Shown here: piece by piece, positions 9,140-19,043 of the stretch | Layout of the letters: each line of letters begins with the position of its first letter | Position numbering within the stretch: position 1 is the stretch's first letter | NCBI RefSeq assembly: GCF_014252295.1 | Contig: NZ_CP059215.1 | Location: 283,501 to 347,500, forward strand | Direction of reading: 5' to 3' | Source of the DNA: Blattabacterium cuenoti | GTDB taxonomy: Bacteria > Bacteroidota > Bacteroidia > Flavobacteriales > Blattabacteriaceae | DNA length: 64,000 nucleotides | Program-made: the position numbers and the translations under genes | The notes under the pieces: generated by a model | Database searches by the model: none | Seen by the model: only the letters and a program-made list of their open reading frames with translations | What the model was told of the DNA's origin: nothing

Positions 9140-10330
9140 TTAATGAAATGCCTTTTTGATTCTTGTAAATGCTTCTACGATTTTATCTTCTGAGGAAGCG
9201 TAAGAAATGCGCAAACATTCATGATTCCCGAAAGCACTTCCACTTACAGTAGCTACTTGAACATTATCAAGTAATAATTCAGAAAAATCATCTGCATTTT
9301 TAATAGTTTTTCCATATAATTTTTTCCCAAAAAAATATGAAATTTTTGGAAAAATATAAAAAGCTCCATTTGGTTGATTAAATTGAAACCCATCAATTTC
9401 TTTGATCATATCCATAACTAAATTTCTTCTTTTTTTAAACTCTTTTATCATATATCCTATTTCACTTGGATCATTTTTTAATGCAGAAATAGCTGCTCTT
9501 TGTGCAATAGAATTTGCACAAGAAGTAATTTGTCCCTGTATCTTATCACAAGATTTAGAAATCCATTCTGGAGCTCCAATATATCCAATTCTCCATCCAG
9601 TCATTGAAAAAGCCTTAGATAATCCATTTAGTGTTATTACTTGATTATGAATATCAGGAAATATAGCAATACTAGTAGGATGTTTTTCAGAGTAACAAAT
9701 GTGTTCATAAATCTCATCAGAAAGAATCATGACTTCTGGATATTTTTTAAAAATTTCCGATAAATTTCTTAATTCTTGATAAGAATAAACACTTCCTGTA
9801 GGATTACAAGGAGTACTGAAAATAAATAATTTAGTTTTAGAAGTTATTGCTCTTTCTAATTGCTCTGGATTAATTTTAAAATCGTTTTCCATGGTTGTTG
9901 GTACTACAACAGGATAAGATTCACATAATTTTACCATTTGTAAATAACTTACCCAATAAGGAGCTGGAATAATGACTTCATCATTTGGATTAAGCAAAGA
10001 TAAAAGTACATTCATTATAGCTTGTTTTGCTCCAGTAGAAACTACAATTTGAGAAGGTGTATATTTTAAATGATTATCACGGTAGAACTTTTCGCATATT
10101 ACTTTTCTAAGTTCTAAATATCCGGATACAGGAGTATAATAATGATATCCTTCATCTATCGCTTTTTTAGCGGCATCTAAAACAAAATTAGGAGGTAAAA
10201 AGTCTGGTTCTCCCAAACTTAAATTTATAATGTCATATCCTTTGTTTTTTAATTTTCTAGCTTTAGCTGACATAGCTATGGTTTGCGAATAAGATATATT
10301 ATTCAAACGATGGGACAATCTATTTTTCAT
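9140..10330 (-). CDS. aspC: Aspartate aminotransferase (class I, PLP-dependent)
   Basis: Fold-type I transaminase interconverting oxaloacetate/glutamate and aspartate/2-oxoglutarate, the source of aspartate for the lysine and arginine routes in this window. The PLP lysine is K239 in NGLSKAFSMTGWRIG. Other conserved elements are NLSLGEPDF, HYYTPVSGYLELR, VVSTGAKQAIMNV, TPCNPTGSVYS and LSDEIYEH. Its 396 aa length matches the AspC Ib subgroup of Gram-positives and Bacteroidetes. A second, more divergent aminotransferase in the aromatic operon (23.1-24.3 kb) makes the division of labour uncertain. Confidence 0.9.
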   Translation of the reverse strand: MKNRLSHRLNNISYSQTIAMSAKARKLKNKGYDIINLSLGEPDFLPPNFVLDAAKKAIDEGYHYYTPVSGYLELRKVICEKFYRDNHLKYTPSQIVVSTGAKQAIMNVLLSLLNPNDEVIIPAPYWVSYLQMVKLCESYPVVVPTTMENDFKINPEQLERAITSKTKLFIFSTPCNPTGSVYSYQELRNLSEIFKKYPEVMILSDEIYEHICYSEKHPTSIAIFPDIHNQVITLNGLSKAFSMTGWRIGYIGAPEWISKSCDKIQGQITSCANSIAQRAAISALKNDPSEIGYMIKEFKKRRNLVMDMIKEIDGFQFNQPNGAFYIFPKISYFFGKKLYGKTIKNADDFSELLLDNVQVATVSGSAFGNHECLRISYASSEDKIVEAFTRIKKAFH

Positions 10331-10420
10331 AGATATTAGAATTTGAAATGATTACAAATCTAAATAAATTTGGTTATAAATTTGTTGATCCATTCATTTA
10401 AAATTAATATGATTAACAAC

Positions 10421-11041
10421 ATGGAATTAATTAAAAAATATTTTCCAGACTTATTGAATCAACAAATCTATAAGTTGTCTTCTTTAAAAAATTTATACGG
10501 ATATTGGAATACACATGTTAATCTTCTTTCTAGAAAGACATTTTACGATTTTTATCAACAGCATGTTCTTTTTTGTTTAGGAATAGCTAAAGTATTTTCT
10601 TTTTTTCCTGGATCATGCGTTATGGATTTAGGAACAGGAGGAGGATTCCCAGGTATTCCTTTATCCATAATTTTTCCTCATACAGAGTTTATATTAGTAG
10701 ATTCTATTAGAAAAAAAATTAAAATTATAGAAAAAATTATACATAATCTTCATTTAAAAAATGTATATCCTATTTGGATACGTGCAGAAAAATTAGAAAA
10801 AAAATTTGATTTTGTGGTTACTAGGGCTGTCACTAAAATAGATATTATCCATAATTGGATAAAAAATAAATTTAAATGTCAATCTAATTCAAAAATTGTA
10901 AATGGATCTTTATATCTAAAAGGAGGAAATATTTCTGAGGAAATAAAAAAATTTCCTCATGCAATAGAATATCCTTTAAATCATTATTTTGAGGAACCGT
11001 TTTTTATAAATAAAAAAGTGATTTGGATTTCCAATATTTAA
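10421..11041 (+). CDS. rsmG: 16S rRNA (guanine(527)-N7)-methyltransferase RsmG (GidB)
   Basis: Class I SAM-dependent enzyme that methylates G527 in the 530 loop of 16S rRNA. The SAM motif VMDLGTGGGFPGIPLSIIFP is clear, followed by FILVDSIRKKIKII and FDFVVTRAV. The N-terminus MELIKKYFPDLLNQQI matches the flavobacterial form, so I chose the ATG at 10421. ATG 10409 is possible, and the frame extends further up to a TTG at 10370. The length is ~206 aa. The downstream amidohydrolase begins 29 bp after the stop and is probably cotranscribed. Confidence 0.93.
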   Translation: MELIKKYFPDLLNQQIYKLSSLKNLYGYWNTHVNLLSRKTFYDFYQQHVLFCLGIAKVFSFFPGSCVMDLGTGGGFPGIPLSIIFPHTEFILVDSIRKKIKIIEKIIHNLHLKNVYPIWIRAEKLEKKFDFVVTRAVTKIDIIHNWIKNKFKCQSNSKIVNGSLYLKGGNISEEIKKFPHAIEYPLNHYFEEPFFINKKVIWISNI

Positions 11042-11070
11042 AATATATTAAAAAAAAGATAGAATTAAAA

Positions 11071-12030
11071 ATGAATCCTAAGAAAATTTTTATAGAAAAA
11101 GTAAAAGAAAAAGGTGGATGGGTAAATGCTCATTCTCACTTAGACAGAGCTTATACTCTAACAAAAAAAAATTTCAAATATTCTTATTTTCCTCTAAAAA
11201 AAAAATGGTATCTGGTGGATGAAATGAAACGTTTAGCTACAGAAGAAGATATTTATATCCGTATGGAAAAAGCTTTAGAATATTTTTTAATGCAAGGAAC
11301 ACAAGCTTTATGCTCTTTTATAGATGTAGATGAAATTATTGAAGATCGTGCTTTGAAAGCAGCTCAAAAATTGAAGAATAATTATGGAAATTACATTTAT
11401 ATTCGTTTTGCTAATCAAGTACTGAAAGGAGTGTTAGATAACAAGTCCAGATATTGGTTCGATAAATCAGTAGATTTTGTGGATATTATTGGAGGATTAC
11501 CCGCCAAAGATTATGGAAGAGAAGATGAACATCTAGATGTTTTATTAAAAACAGCTAAAAAAAAGGAAAAAATAGTGCATGTACATGTTGATCAATTTAA
11601 TACTAGCGAAGAAAAAGAAACCGAAAAATTAGCAAAAAAGACGATTGAATATGGAATGCAAGGAAAAGTAGTAGCCATTCATAGCATTTCTTTGGCTGCA
11701 CATTTTAGAGATTATCGTTATGAAACATATCAATTGATGAAAAAAGCAAATTTAATGGTAATTTCTTGTCCAATTGCTTGGATTGATCACAACAGAAGTG
11801 AACGTTTGACTCCTAGCCATAATTCTATTACTCCAGTGGATGAAATGCTCCCTGAAGGAATAATAGTAGCATTTGGAACAGATAATATTTGTGATATATA
11901 CAAACCTTTTTCTGATGGAAATCTATGGATAGAATTACGTGTAATGTTAGAAGCTTGTCATTATTATAATATAGATCATTTGGTAGAAATTGCTACAATA
12001 AATGGATTAAAAGTATTAGGATTAGTCTAA
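11071..12030 (+). CDS. Amidohydrolase-family protein, cytosine-deaminase-like
   Basis: Metal-dependent TIM-barrel hydrolase of the amidohydrolase superfamily. Visible metal-ligand motifs are AHSHLDRA (H21, H23), VHVHVDQFN near residue 170, a histidine in VAIHSISLAAH near 205, and the aspartate of FGTDNICD near 270. This set (HxH, HxDQ, H, D) resembles CodA-type deaminases and N-isopropylammelide hydrolases rather than dihydroorotase. The true substrate is unknown. The start at 11071 (MNPKKIFIEKVKEKGGWVNA) gives 319 aa; an upstream in-frame start would overlap rsmG. It looks intact, with all expected ligands, so it has been kept functional despite genome reduction. Confidence 0.82.
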   Translation: MNPKKIFIEKVKEKGGWVNAHSHLDRAYTLTKKNFKYSYFPLKKKWYLVDEMKRLATEEDIYIRMEKALEYFLMQGTQALCSFIDVDEIIEDRALKAAQKLKNNYGNYIYIRFANQVLKGVLDNKSRYWFDKSVDFVDIIGGLPAKDYGREDEHLDVLLKTAKKKEKIVHVHVDQFNTSEEKETEKLAKKTIEYGMQGKVVAIHSISLAAHFRDYRYETYQLMKKANLMVISCPIAWIDHNRSERLTPSHNSITPVDEMLPEGIIVAFGTDNICDIYKPFSDGNLWIELRVMLEACHYYNIDHLVEIATINGLKVLGLV

Positions 12031-12038
12031 TAAATAAT

Positions 12039-13544
12039 TTATTTTTTTCTCCATTTTTCTGGTCGCATTTGTGGAAAAAATAAAACTTCTTGAATAGAAT
12101 ATTTTTTAGTTAGTAACATCACTAAACGATCTATTCCAATTCCAATTCCTGCAGTAGGAGGCATTCCAAATTCTAAAGCACGTATAAAATCTTGATCAAT
12201 TGACATAAATTCATCTTTTTTATTTTTTTTGGATAACTTCATTTGTTTCCGTAAACGATCAAGCTGATCTATAGGATCATTAAGTTCTGAATATGCATTA
12301 GCAATTTCTTGTCCATTGATAAGAAGTTCAAAACGTTCTGATAAATTTTCTTTATGACGATGTCTTTTGGTTAAAGGACTCATTTCTATTGGATAATCAA
12401 TAATAAAAGTAGGATTAATGTAATTTTTTTCGCATTTTTCTTCGAAAATGTTCTCAATAAGTTTAGCTTTGCTCATTTTTACATTTTCTTCTATATGCAA
12501 TTTATGACATACTGTTCTTAACTCCTCTTCTTCCATTTTTTCTAAATCAAATCCTGTATATTTTTTAATAGAATCCAATATAGGAATACGGGGAAAAGGA
12601 GTATTAAAATTAATATGATTATTTTCTTTTTCTTGAAATTTATTCCATATATACTTCATCAGTTCTTCTGTAAAATTCATCATCCAATAATAGTCTTTAT
12701 AAGCTATATAAAGCTCTAATACAGTAAATTCTGGATTATGAATCCGATCCATCCCCTCATTTCTGAAGTTCCTGGAAAATTCATAAACCCCGTGGAATCC
12801 CCCAATTATAAGTCTTTTCAAATAAAGTTCATTAGCTATACGTAAATATAATGGAATTCCTAACGTATTGTGATAAGTTTCAAAAGGGCGAGCTACTGCT
12901 CCTCCAGGAATAGATTGTAAAATAGGTGTATCTACCTCTAAATAACCTTTGTTATCCAGATAATTTCTTATTTTCTGTATGATACTAGTTCTTTTCAAAA
13001 AAATTTCTTTGACATGATCATTTACTATAAGATCTACATAACGCATGCGATAACGTTGTTCCATATTGGAAAAGGCATCGTATATTTTTTTATTTTTTTT
13101 ATCCACTTTTACTTGTGGTAATGGTCGTATCGATTTGGATAACAAGGTTAATTTATGAACACGTATAGTGATCTCATTCATTTTTGTTTTAAATAAAAAA
13201 CCTGTTACTCCAATAATATCCCCTATATCTATAAGTTTTTTTAAAAAAATGTTGTAAGTATCCTCTTTTCCCATTTTATCTGAGTATAAATAGTTTTGAG
13301 AAAAGTATACTTGTATATAACCCGTATGATCTTTAATTTCTCCAAAAGAAGCTTTTCCTAAAAATCGAAAACGCATTAAACGTCCGGAAATACTAATGTT
13401 TTTTTTTTCGATAAAATTTTTTTTTATATCCAAAATAGAACTAGTTACACTGTATTCCTCTGATGGATAAGGATTTATTCCTAATGACTTAAGTTTATCT
13501 AGTTTTTTTCTACGTATGATTTGTTGTTCTGATAAATAGGGCAT
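12039..13544 (-). CDS. lysS: Lysyl-tRNA synthetase, class II
   Basis: Charges tRNA-Lys. The 501 aa protein has an N-terminal OB-fold anticodon-binding domain ([20 protein letters not shown]) followed by the class II catalytic core. Motif 2 is seen as [20 protein letters not shown] and motif 3 as [14 protein letters not shown] near the C-terminus. [19 protein letters not shown] is the lysine-binding region. It is divergent from lipB across a 112 bp spacer and ends 9 bp from the amidohydrolase stop. Confidence 0.97.
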   Translation of the reverse strand: MPYLSEQQIIRRKKLDKLKSLGINPYPSEEYSVTSSILDIKKNFIEKKNISISGRLMRFRFLGKASFGEIKDHTGYIQVYFSQNYLYSDKMGKEDTYNIFLKKLIDIGDIIGVTGFLFKTKMNEITIRVHKLTLLSKSIRPLPQVKVDKKNKKIYDAFSNMEQRYRMRYVDLIVNDHVKEIFLKRTSIIQKIRNYLDNKGYLEVDTPILQSIPGGAVARPFETYHNTLGIPLYLRIANELYLKRLIIGGFHGVYEFSRNFRNEGMDRIHNPEFTVLELYIAYKDYYWMMNFTEELMKYIWNKFQEKENNHINFNTPFPRIPILDSIKKYTGFDLEKMEEEELRTVCHKLHIEENVKMSKAKLIENIFEEKCEKNYINPTFIIDYPIEMSPLTKRHRHKENLSERFELLINGQEIANAYSELNDPIDQLDRLRKQMKLSKKNKKDEFMSIDQDFIRALEFGMPPTAGIGIGIDRLVMLLTKKYSIQEVLFFPQMRPEKWRKK

Positions 13545-13656
13545 AGATTGTATTTATGAATGTATCAAAAATACCCAAAATGGACAAAACGAAGGTATAT
13601 TTGTTTTTTTACATTGCGTTATTATTTCTATTAAAATAAAGAAACTAAAGAAATTT

Positions 13657-14376
13657 ATGAAAAAAAAAATACTTTTTTTCGAAGATTTAGGAAAAAAAGA
13701 ATACGAAAAAACTTGGAAATATCAGAAAAGATTATTTGATGATATTATTCAAAAAAAAGTAAATAAAATTTTTTCTAAAAAAGCCGGATATTTTCTATTT
13801 GTAGAACACCCTCATGTATATACTATAGGAAAAAATGGAAAAAAAGATAAACATTTGTTGGTAACATCAGATTTTTTAAAAAAAATAAATGCAACCTATT
13901 ATCAAACAGACAGAGGGGGTGATATAACTTATCATGGACCTGGACAATTGATAGGATATCCCATTTTAAATATGGATTATTTCTTTACGGATATTCATAA
14001 ATACCTTCGTCTTTTAGAAGAAGTAATTATCCATTTTTTATGGAAAAATTATGAAATTAAAGGAGAACGAAAAAAAGGGCAAACAGGAGTATGGTTTCAT
14101 AATAAAAATGGAAAATCAAGAAAAATATGTGCAATAGGAATTAGAATGAGTCGTTGGGTTACCATGCACGGATTTGCTTTAAATGTAAATACAGATTTAC
14201 GGTATTTTGATCATATTATTCCTTGTGGAATTCATAATCAAGAAGTAACTTCTTTAAAAAAAGAATTAAAAAAAAATGATATCTCTTTTCAAGATGTGAA
14301 ACGTATGGTAAAAAAATCTTTTCAAGAAATTTTCGATGTAAAATTCATACCTATTCAAAAAAAATTAGATGAATAA
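13657..14376 (+). CDS. lipB: Octanoyltransferase LipB
   Basis: Transfers octanoate from octanoyl-ACP to the lipoyl domains of 2-oxoacid dehydrogenases, the first step of endogenous lipoate synthesis. Conserved motifs are VEHPHVYTIGKNG, RGGDITYHGPGQLIGYPI, and RKICAIGIRMSRWVTMHGFALNVN, which carries the catalytic lysine. The catalytic cysteine lies in IIPCGI. At 239 aa it is full-length. It is convergent with mtaB, the stops being 2 bp apart. lipA is not in this window. Confidence 0.95.
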   Translation: MKKKILFFEDLGKKEYEKTWKYQKRLFDDIIQKKVNKIFSKKAGYFLFVEHPHVYTIGKNGKKDKHLLVTSDFLKKINATYYQTDRGGDITYHGPGQLIGYPILNMDYFFTDIHKYLRLLEEVIIHFLWKNYEIKGERKKGQTGVWFHNKNGKSRKICAIGIRMSRWVTMHGFALNVNTDLRYFDHIIPCGIHNQEVTSLKKELKKNDISFQDVKRMVKKSFQEIFDVKFIPIQKKLDE

Positions 14377-14378
14377 TT

Positions 14379-15710
14379 TCATAATTTATTTATGGGTTTG
14401 GCTATCATAATTCCATCTTTATCTCTTTTTGTGAGAAAAACATCTTGCAATGTGTTTATATATAATAAATTATATGAATTTAATGGGATCTTCACTCTAA
14501 GATAATTTTCTGTATATCCATATAAATATTCTTGATTTTTAGAATTTTTTTCAAACAAAACAGTTTTCTTCGTGTGAATTTGACTTTCGCAAAAAAAACG
14601 ATATTTTTTGTTTGATAGATTTCTCAAAATTTGATTTCGTTTCCATTGTATTTTTTTAGATACATGTCCCTGTATCATAATAGACTTTGTATTTGGTCTT
14701 GGAGAATAAGTAAATACGTGTAAAGATGAAATTTCTAATTTTTTCAAAAAATTGTAAGTTTCCAAAAAATGTTTATGTGTTTCTCCAGGAAACCCGACAA
14801 TAATATCTGAACCTATATAAGCATCTGGGATGAATCTTCGTATTTTTTTGATCTTTTCTTGATAAAGTTCGCGTTTATAACGTCTATGCATTTTTCCCAA
14901 TATATCGTTACTTCCAGACTGTAAAGGAATATGAAAATGAGGGACAAAATGTTTGCTTTGAGAAAAAAATTCAATATATTCATTTTTTAATAAATTAGGT
15001 TCTATAGATGATAAACGTATTCTTCCTTTCTCTTTGATTTGATCTATAGCTTTGATTAAATCAAAAAATGTATACAAACGACTACTTTTCCCATACATTT
15101 TTCCATAATCTCCAATATTAATACCTGTTAAAACGATTTCTTTTACCCCTTTACTAAAAATAAATCTAATATTTTTTAATATATTTTCTATGCTCTCAGA
15201 ACGAGATGCTCCCCTTAACATGGGAATAATGCAATAGCTGCACTTATAATCACAACCATCCTGTATTTTTAAAAAAGAACGAGTTCTTTCTCCAACAGAA
15301 AACGATGGAAAATAAGCATTTTTTGTCTCTGTATTTGAAATAATTGTTGGATAAGATTTTTTCAATAATTTTCCATCAATATAATCTATGATTTTAAATT
15401 TTTCGTTAGAACCTAAAACTAGATCTACTCCAATGAAAGACGAAATTTTTTTATAATTTAATTGAGCATAGCATCCTACTGCTATAATAAAAGCCTGTGA
15501 ATTTTTATTTCTAGCTGAACGTACAATATATTTAAATTCAAGTTCTGCATTTCTTGTAACAGAACAGCTATTAATTACATAAATATCTGCATAACTTTTA
15601 AAAGGAACATGTTGATAATATAAATTAGAAAATTTACTTGCTATAGTAGAGGTCTCTGCGTAATTTAGTTTACACCCCATTGTATAAAATGCTACTTTTT
15701 TTTTGACCAT
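14379..15710 (-). CDS. mtaB: tRNA t6A37 methylthiotransferase MtaB
   Basis: Radical-SAM enzyme converting t6A37 to ms2t6A37 in tRNAs reading ANN codons. The N-terminal UPF0004 domain has its three cluster cysteines in MGCKLNYAETS, NSCSVTRNAE and AVGCYAQL. The radical SAM cluster motif is GCDYKCSYCIIPMLRG, followed by GGT-like ILTGINIGDYG. The C-terminus contains a TRAM-like segment. The GCKLNYAE start and the length of 443 aa favour MtaB over MiaB or RimO. Confidence 0.93.
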   Translation of the reverse strand: MVKKKVAFYTMGCKLNYAETSTIASKFSNLYYQHVPFKSYADIYVINSCSVTRNAELEFKYIVRSARNKNSQAFIIAVGCYAQLNYKKISSFIGVDLVLGSNEKFKIIDYIDGKLLKKSYPTIISNTETKNAYFPSFSVGERTRSFLKIQDGCDYKCSYCIIPMLRGASRSESIENILKNIRFIFSKGVKEIVLTGINIGDYGKMYGKSSRLYTFFDLIKAIDQIKEKGRIRLSSIEPNLLKNEYIEFFSQSKHFVPHFHIPLQSGSNDILGKMHRRYKRELYQEKIKKIRRFIPDAYIGSDIIVGFPGETHKHFLETYNFLKKLEISSLHVFTYSPRPNTKSIMIQGHVSKKIQWKRNQILRNLSNKKYRFFCESQIHTKKTVLFEKNSKNQEYLYGYTENYLRVKIPLNSYNLLYINTLQDVFLTKRDKDGIMIAKPINKL

Positions 15711-15736
15711 TTATACCGATTATTTAGGAAAAATAA

Positions 15737-15762
15737 GGATCAGATTATTTTCAATCCGATCC
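15737..15762 (-). terminator. Hairpin terminator after the peroxiredoxin gene
   Basis: On the minus strand a 10 bp stem (GGATCGGATT/AATCTGATCC, one G-U pair) with a 6 nt loop is followed by TTATTTTT. It lies 26 bp after the peroxiredoxin stop. On the plus strand the same site has an A-C mismatch but is followed by eight T, so it may act weakly in both directions. Confidence 0.65.
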
Positions 15763-15787
15763 ACTTTTTTTTCTAACTTCTAAACTT

Positions 15788-16417
15788 CTAAGATGAAAAA
15801 TAATCTATAATTCCACTATGACTAGCTTTCATAGCTTTTTTTCCTTTTGTCCAATTTGCTGGACATACTTCTCCACTTTTTTCATAATATTGAATAGAAT
15901 CTACCATACGAATAGCCTCATGTACATTTCTACCTAAAGGAAAATCATTAACCAAAAAATGTCGTATAATACCTTTCTTATCTATTAAAAATAAACCTCT
16001 GTAAGCAATAAGTTCTCCATTTGCTTTCAATCCTTCATTTTGATTGCAAACCCAATCTCCAGATAAAACTCCATAGTTATAAGATATGGTTTTATTAATA
16101 TCAGAAACAAGAGGGTAGGTAACTCCATATATTCCACCTTTTTCTTTTGGCATCTGTAACCAAGACCAATGAGATTGCTCTGTGTCTGTAGATACAGCAA
16201 TAATTTGTACATTTCTATTCTCAAAATCCTTTATTTTTTCTTGAAATGCATAAATTTCTGTAGGACATACAAAAGTAAAATCTTTGGGATAGAAAAAAAG
16301 CAAAATATACTTTTTACCAAAAAATTGTTCTAAAGTAAAATTTTGTACAATATCTTTTCCATTTAATACCGCACTAGCCCTAAAATTAGGCGCTTTTTTT
16401 GAAATTAATGTCTTCAT
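15788..16417 (-). CDS. 2-Cys peroxiredoxin (AhpC/TSA family)
   Basis: Thiol peroxidase that reduces H2O2 and organic peroxides. The peroxidatic cysteine is C51 in DFTFVCPTEIYAF and the resolving cysteine is C185 in GEVCPANW, so it is a typical 2-Cys enzyme. The ATG at 16415-16417 (MKTLISKKAPNF) is the better start; the frame runs seven codons further up to a GTG. Length is 209 aa. The likely reductant is thioredoxin (trxA is at 46.2 kb), since no ahpF is seen here. It ends at a hairpin terminator. Confidence 0.93.
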   Translation of the reverse strand: MKTLISKKAPNFRASAVLNGKDIVQNFTLEQFFGKKYILLFFYPKDFTFVCPTEIYAFQEKIKDFENRNVQIIAVSTDTEQSHWSWLQMPKEKGGIYGVTYPLVSDINKTISYNYGVLSGDWVCNQNEGLKANGELIAYRGLFLIDKKGIIRHFLVNDFPLGRNVHEAIRMVDSIQYYEKSGEVCPANWTKGKKAMKASHSGIIDYFSS

Positions 16418-16489
16418 TTTTCGAAAATTTATAAGCACGAATTTACCAAAAATTATTATTATTATGGAATTATGGTAAAAAGAAAAAAA

Positions 16490-18349
16490 TTACACATATC
16501 TATGTAACTTTTTATGAAGTTCATTTTTTATATTTGTTAAATCTATGATTTTTTTGAGAAAGTATTTTCTATCATCGTTTTTTGTTATATTATGATGAAT
16601 TATTTCTTTTTTAATCAATTTTGAAATACATAAAGATTTATATTTCAATATAATATCAATTATATATTGATAAATATGATCTTCTTGAGAAGGAACTTTT
16701 ATTCCTTTTTTATCCCATTTAGATAATGGATAAAAATTTTTTTCTCCTTTATCATCAGTATCACTCTTCAAGTTTGAAGAACCTGTTCCCCCCTTTTGTA
16801 AACAAATTTTATCAAAAATTACTTTATTTTTTTTCGAAGAAAAACGTAAATTCCAATATTTGAAGGCATGCAATATTTCTTCCAAAACTGTTGTATTGCA
16901 TTTTTCTTTTTCTATTATTTTATCTCCATAATTTAAAATCAATTGAATTAATTTCTCTTCAAGAATAAGAATAAGAGGGGTTTGATTGTTTTTTTTATCC
17001 TTAATTACTTGAATTTTATGAATTTTTTGTTCATTTTTTTTGTTGATTTTTTCCAATTCATGAATTAAAATTTCTTGACGAATTCTAAGGATTTTGGAAG
17101 CTTCTTGTAAGTATAATTCTTTTTGAAGAAGATTGGATATTTTTGAAATACTATTTAAAATGTTTAAAACAAAAAATGATTTTTTAATGGGATCATCTTT
17201 ATGGAATTTTCCATATATTTTTTGTTTAAAAGAAACGAAATTATAACTACTTTTCACCAAAAAATATCTTAGTCTAGAACGAGAATACTTTTTAGATATA
17301 GAATCTGGATCTTCTCCGTTAGAAATAAATAATATACGTAAATTCATCCCTTGTTCCAATATCATATTAATTCCTCTTAAAGAGGCTTTAATTCCAGAAC
17401 TATCCCCATCATAAAAAAGAACTATATTTTTCGTAAATTTTTTTATCAATAGTATTTGATCAACAGTCAGTGAAATTCCAGAAGAAGATACTACATTTTT
17501 TATTCCAGACTGATGTAAAGAAAGAACATCTGTATATCCTTCTACTAAATAACAAAGGTCCTCTTTGAGGATATTTCTTTTAGCTTGGAATAATCCATAT
17601 AATATTTTACCTTTTTGAAAAATATCACTTTCTGATGAATTGATATATTTTGTTGTAGAACATGAATAGCTAGAATCAATACTTCTTCCCCCAAAACCTA
17701 TCACTTTTCCTGATAAATTATGTATTGGAAACATCACACGTTGACGAAAACAATCATTATTATAATATTTCCTAGATACAGTAAAACCAGATTTTTTTAG
17801 ATACCGTATTTTAAATCCTTTTTCTAAGGCTTTGTTAGTGAAAAAACTCCAAGAAAGAGGAGCATATCCTAGTTCAAATTTATGAATTATTTTCATATTA
17901 AAACCTCTTTTTTGAGTCAGATAATTGAATCCATTTTTTTGTCCCTCTTTAGTAAAAAATAATTGATTTATGAAAAAACGTTTTGCATAATCCTGTATCA
18001 AGTATAATTTTTCATTTTCTTCATGATCTATATCTATTTTACTTTTGCTAAATTTTTCTATATATTCAATTTGAATATTATATTTTTTAGCAAGATAATG
18101 TAATGATTCAACATAAGTAAAATGTTCATGCTCCATAAGAAAAGTAATAATATTGCCACCTTTTCCAGAACTAAAATCCTTCCATATTTTTTTTATAGGA
18201 GAAACTATAAAAGAAGGTGTTTTTTCATTAGAAAAAGGACTAAGTCCCCTATAATTTAAACCACTTTTTTTTAACTCTACAAAATCTCCAATAATGTCTT
18301 CTATACAAGAAACAGAAAGTATTTTTTTTATAGTTTTTTTAGAAATCAT
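16490..18349 (-). CDS. dnaG: DNA primase DnaG (N-terminal domain without zinc ligands)
   Basis: Makes RNA primers for replication. The order is an N-terminal CHC2-like domain (~1-100), the catalytic core with TOPRIM motifs (YLVEGYTDVLSL and FYDGDSSGIKAS, ~265-330), then a C-terminal helicase-binding region. The 619 aa length is normal. The zinc-binding cysteines and histidine are all replaced. Where most DnaG read CPFHxEKTPSF and CFGCGxGG, this one reads SPFSNEKTPSF and DFSSGKGG, though the surrounding residues are conserved. The start overlaps the rpe stop by ~11 bp, indicating cotranscription with rpe, fabI and perhaps metK. Confidence 0.94.
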   Translation of the reverse strand: MISKKTIKKILSVSCIEDIIGDFVELKKSGLNYRGLSPFSNEKTPSFIVSPIKKIWKDFSSGKGGNIITFLMEHEHFTYVESLHYLAKKYNIQIEYIEKFSKSKIDIDHEENEKLYLIQDYAKRFFINQLFFTKEGQKNGFNYLTQKRGFNMKIIHKFELGYAPLSWSFFTNKALEKGFKIRYLKKSGFTVSRKYYNNDCFRQRVMFPIHNLSGKVIGFGGRSIDSSYSCSTTKYINSSESDIFQKGKILYGLFQAKRNILKEDLCYLVEGYTDVLSLHQSGIKNVVSSSGISLTVDQILLIKKFTKNIVLFYDGDSSGIKASLRGINMILEQGMNLRILFISNGEDPDSISKKYSRSRLRYFLVKSSYNFVSFKQKIYGKFHKDDPIKKSFFVLNILNSISKISNLLQKELYLQEASKILRIRQEILIHELEKINKKNEQKIHKIQVIKDKKNNQTPLILILEEKLIQLILNYGDKIIEKEKCNTTVLEEILHAFKYWNLRFSSKKNKVIFDKICLQKGGTGSSNLKSDTDDKGEKNFYPLSKWDKKGIKVPSQEDHIYQYIIDIILKYKSLCISKLIKKEIIHHNITKNDDRKYFLKKIIDLTNIKNELHKKLHRYV

Positions 18350-19001
18350 TATTACAAAATTTCATTTTATGAATAATTTTTTTTGGATTAGAATTAGAAA
18401 AAATAGTAGTTCCTGCTACTAATATATCTGCTCCATTTCTGAATAAATAAGAAGCATTTTCTAAATTAATTCCTCCATCTACTTCTATAAGAGCAGAAGA
18501 ATTCTTCTTTAAGATCAAATCTTTAGTATCTTCTAACTTTTGATATGTTTGTTTAATAAACTTTTGCCCGCTAGAACCAGGATTTACACTCATCAATAAA
18601 ACAAAATCTAGATCTTTAATAATATCTTGCAAAAGAAAAATTGGAGTATGTGGATTTACAGCTACACCTACTTTCATTCCATATTCTTTAATAGAAGAAA
18701 TAGTTTTATTTAAGTGTATAGAGGCTTCGTAATGAATGTGTAAATGATCTGCTCCAGAATCTTTCAATTGTTCAATGTATGATTCTGGTTGTAATATCAT
18801 TAAATGAACATCGATAGGTTTATTCGCATACTTTTTGACATGTTTGGTAAATAATGATCCAAAAGAAATATTAGATACGAAAGAGGAATCCATAATGTCA
18901 ATATGAAACCAATCTGCTTCACTTTCATTCAGCATTTCTATTTCACGATGCAAAAACGCTAAATTTGCTGAGAGCAAGGATGGAGCTATAATTTTTTTCA
19001 T
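18339..19001 (-). CDS. rpe: Ribulose-phosphate 3-epimerase
   Basis: Interconverts ribulose-5-phosphate and xylulose-5-phosphate in the pentose phosphate pathway. TIM-barrel metalloenzyme with IAPSLLSANLAFL, WFHIDIMDSSFV, DVHLMI, SVNPGSSGQKF and EVDGGINLENA as ligand and phosphate-binding motifs. The start at ATG 19001 (MKKIIAPSLL) was preferred to an upstream start six codons earlier. The length is 220 aa. The stop overlaps the dnaG start, and fabI ends 43 bp upstream. Confidence 0.96.
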   Translation of the reverse strand: MKKIIAPSLLSANLAFLHREIEMLNESEADWFHIDIMDSSFVSNISFGSLFTKHVKKYANKPIDVHLMILQPESYIEQLKDSGADHLHIHYEASIHLNKTISSIKEYGMKVGVAVNPHTPIFLLQDIIKDLDFVLLMSVNPGSSGQKFIKQTYQKLEDTKDLILKKNSSALIEVDGGINLENASYLFRNGADILVAGTTIFSNSNPKKIIHKMKFCNNDF

Positions 19002-19043
19002 TTTTTTACATAAAATCATAAACTAATAGTTTTAGGAATTTTC

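Noticed and set aside
9136..9147. TTCATTAATGAA palindrome at the end of aspC
   Set aside because: Only 12 bp and AT-rich; expected by chance in this base composition.
13566..13603. TAnnTTTG-like boxes facing lysS (13566-13573) and lipB (13596-13603)
   Set aside because: They match the -7 consensus but neither has a -33 TTG at the right distance, and such octamers are common in DNA this AT-rich.
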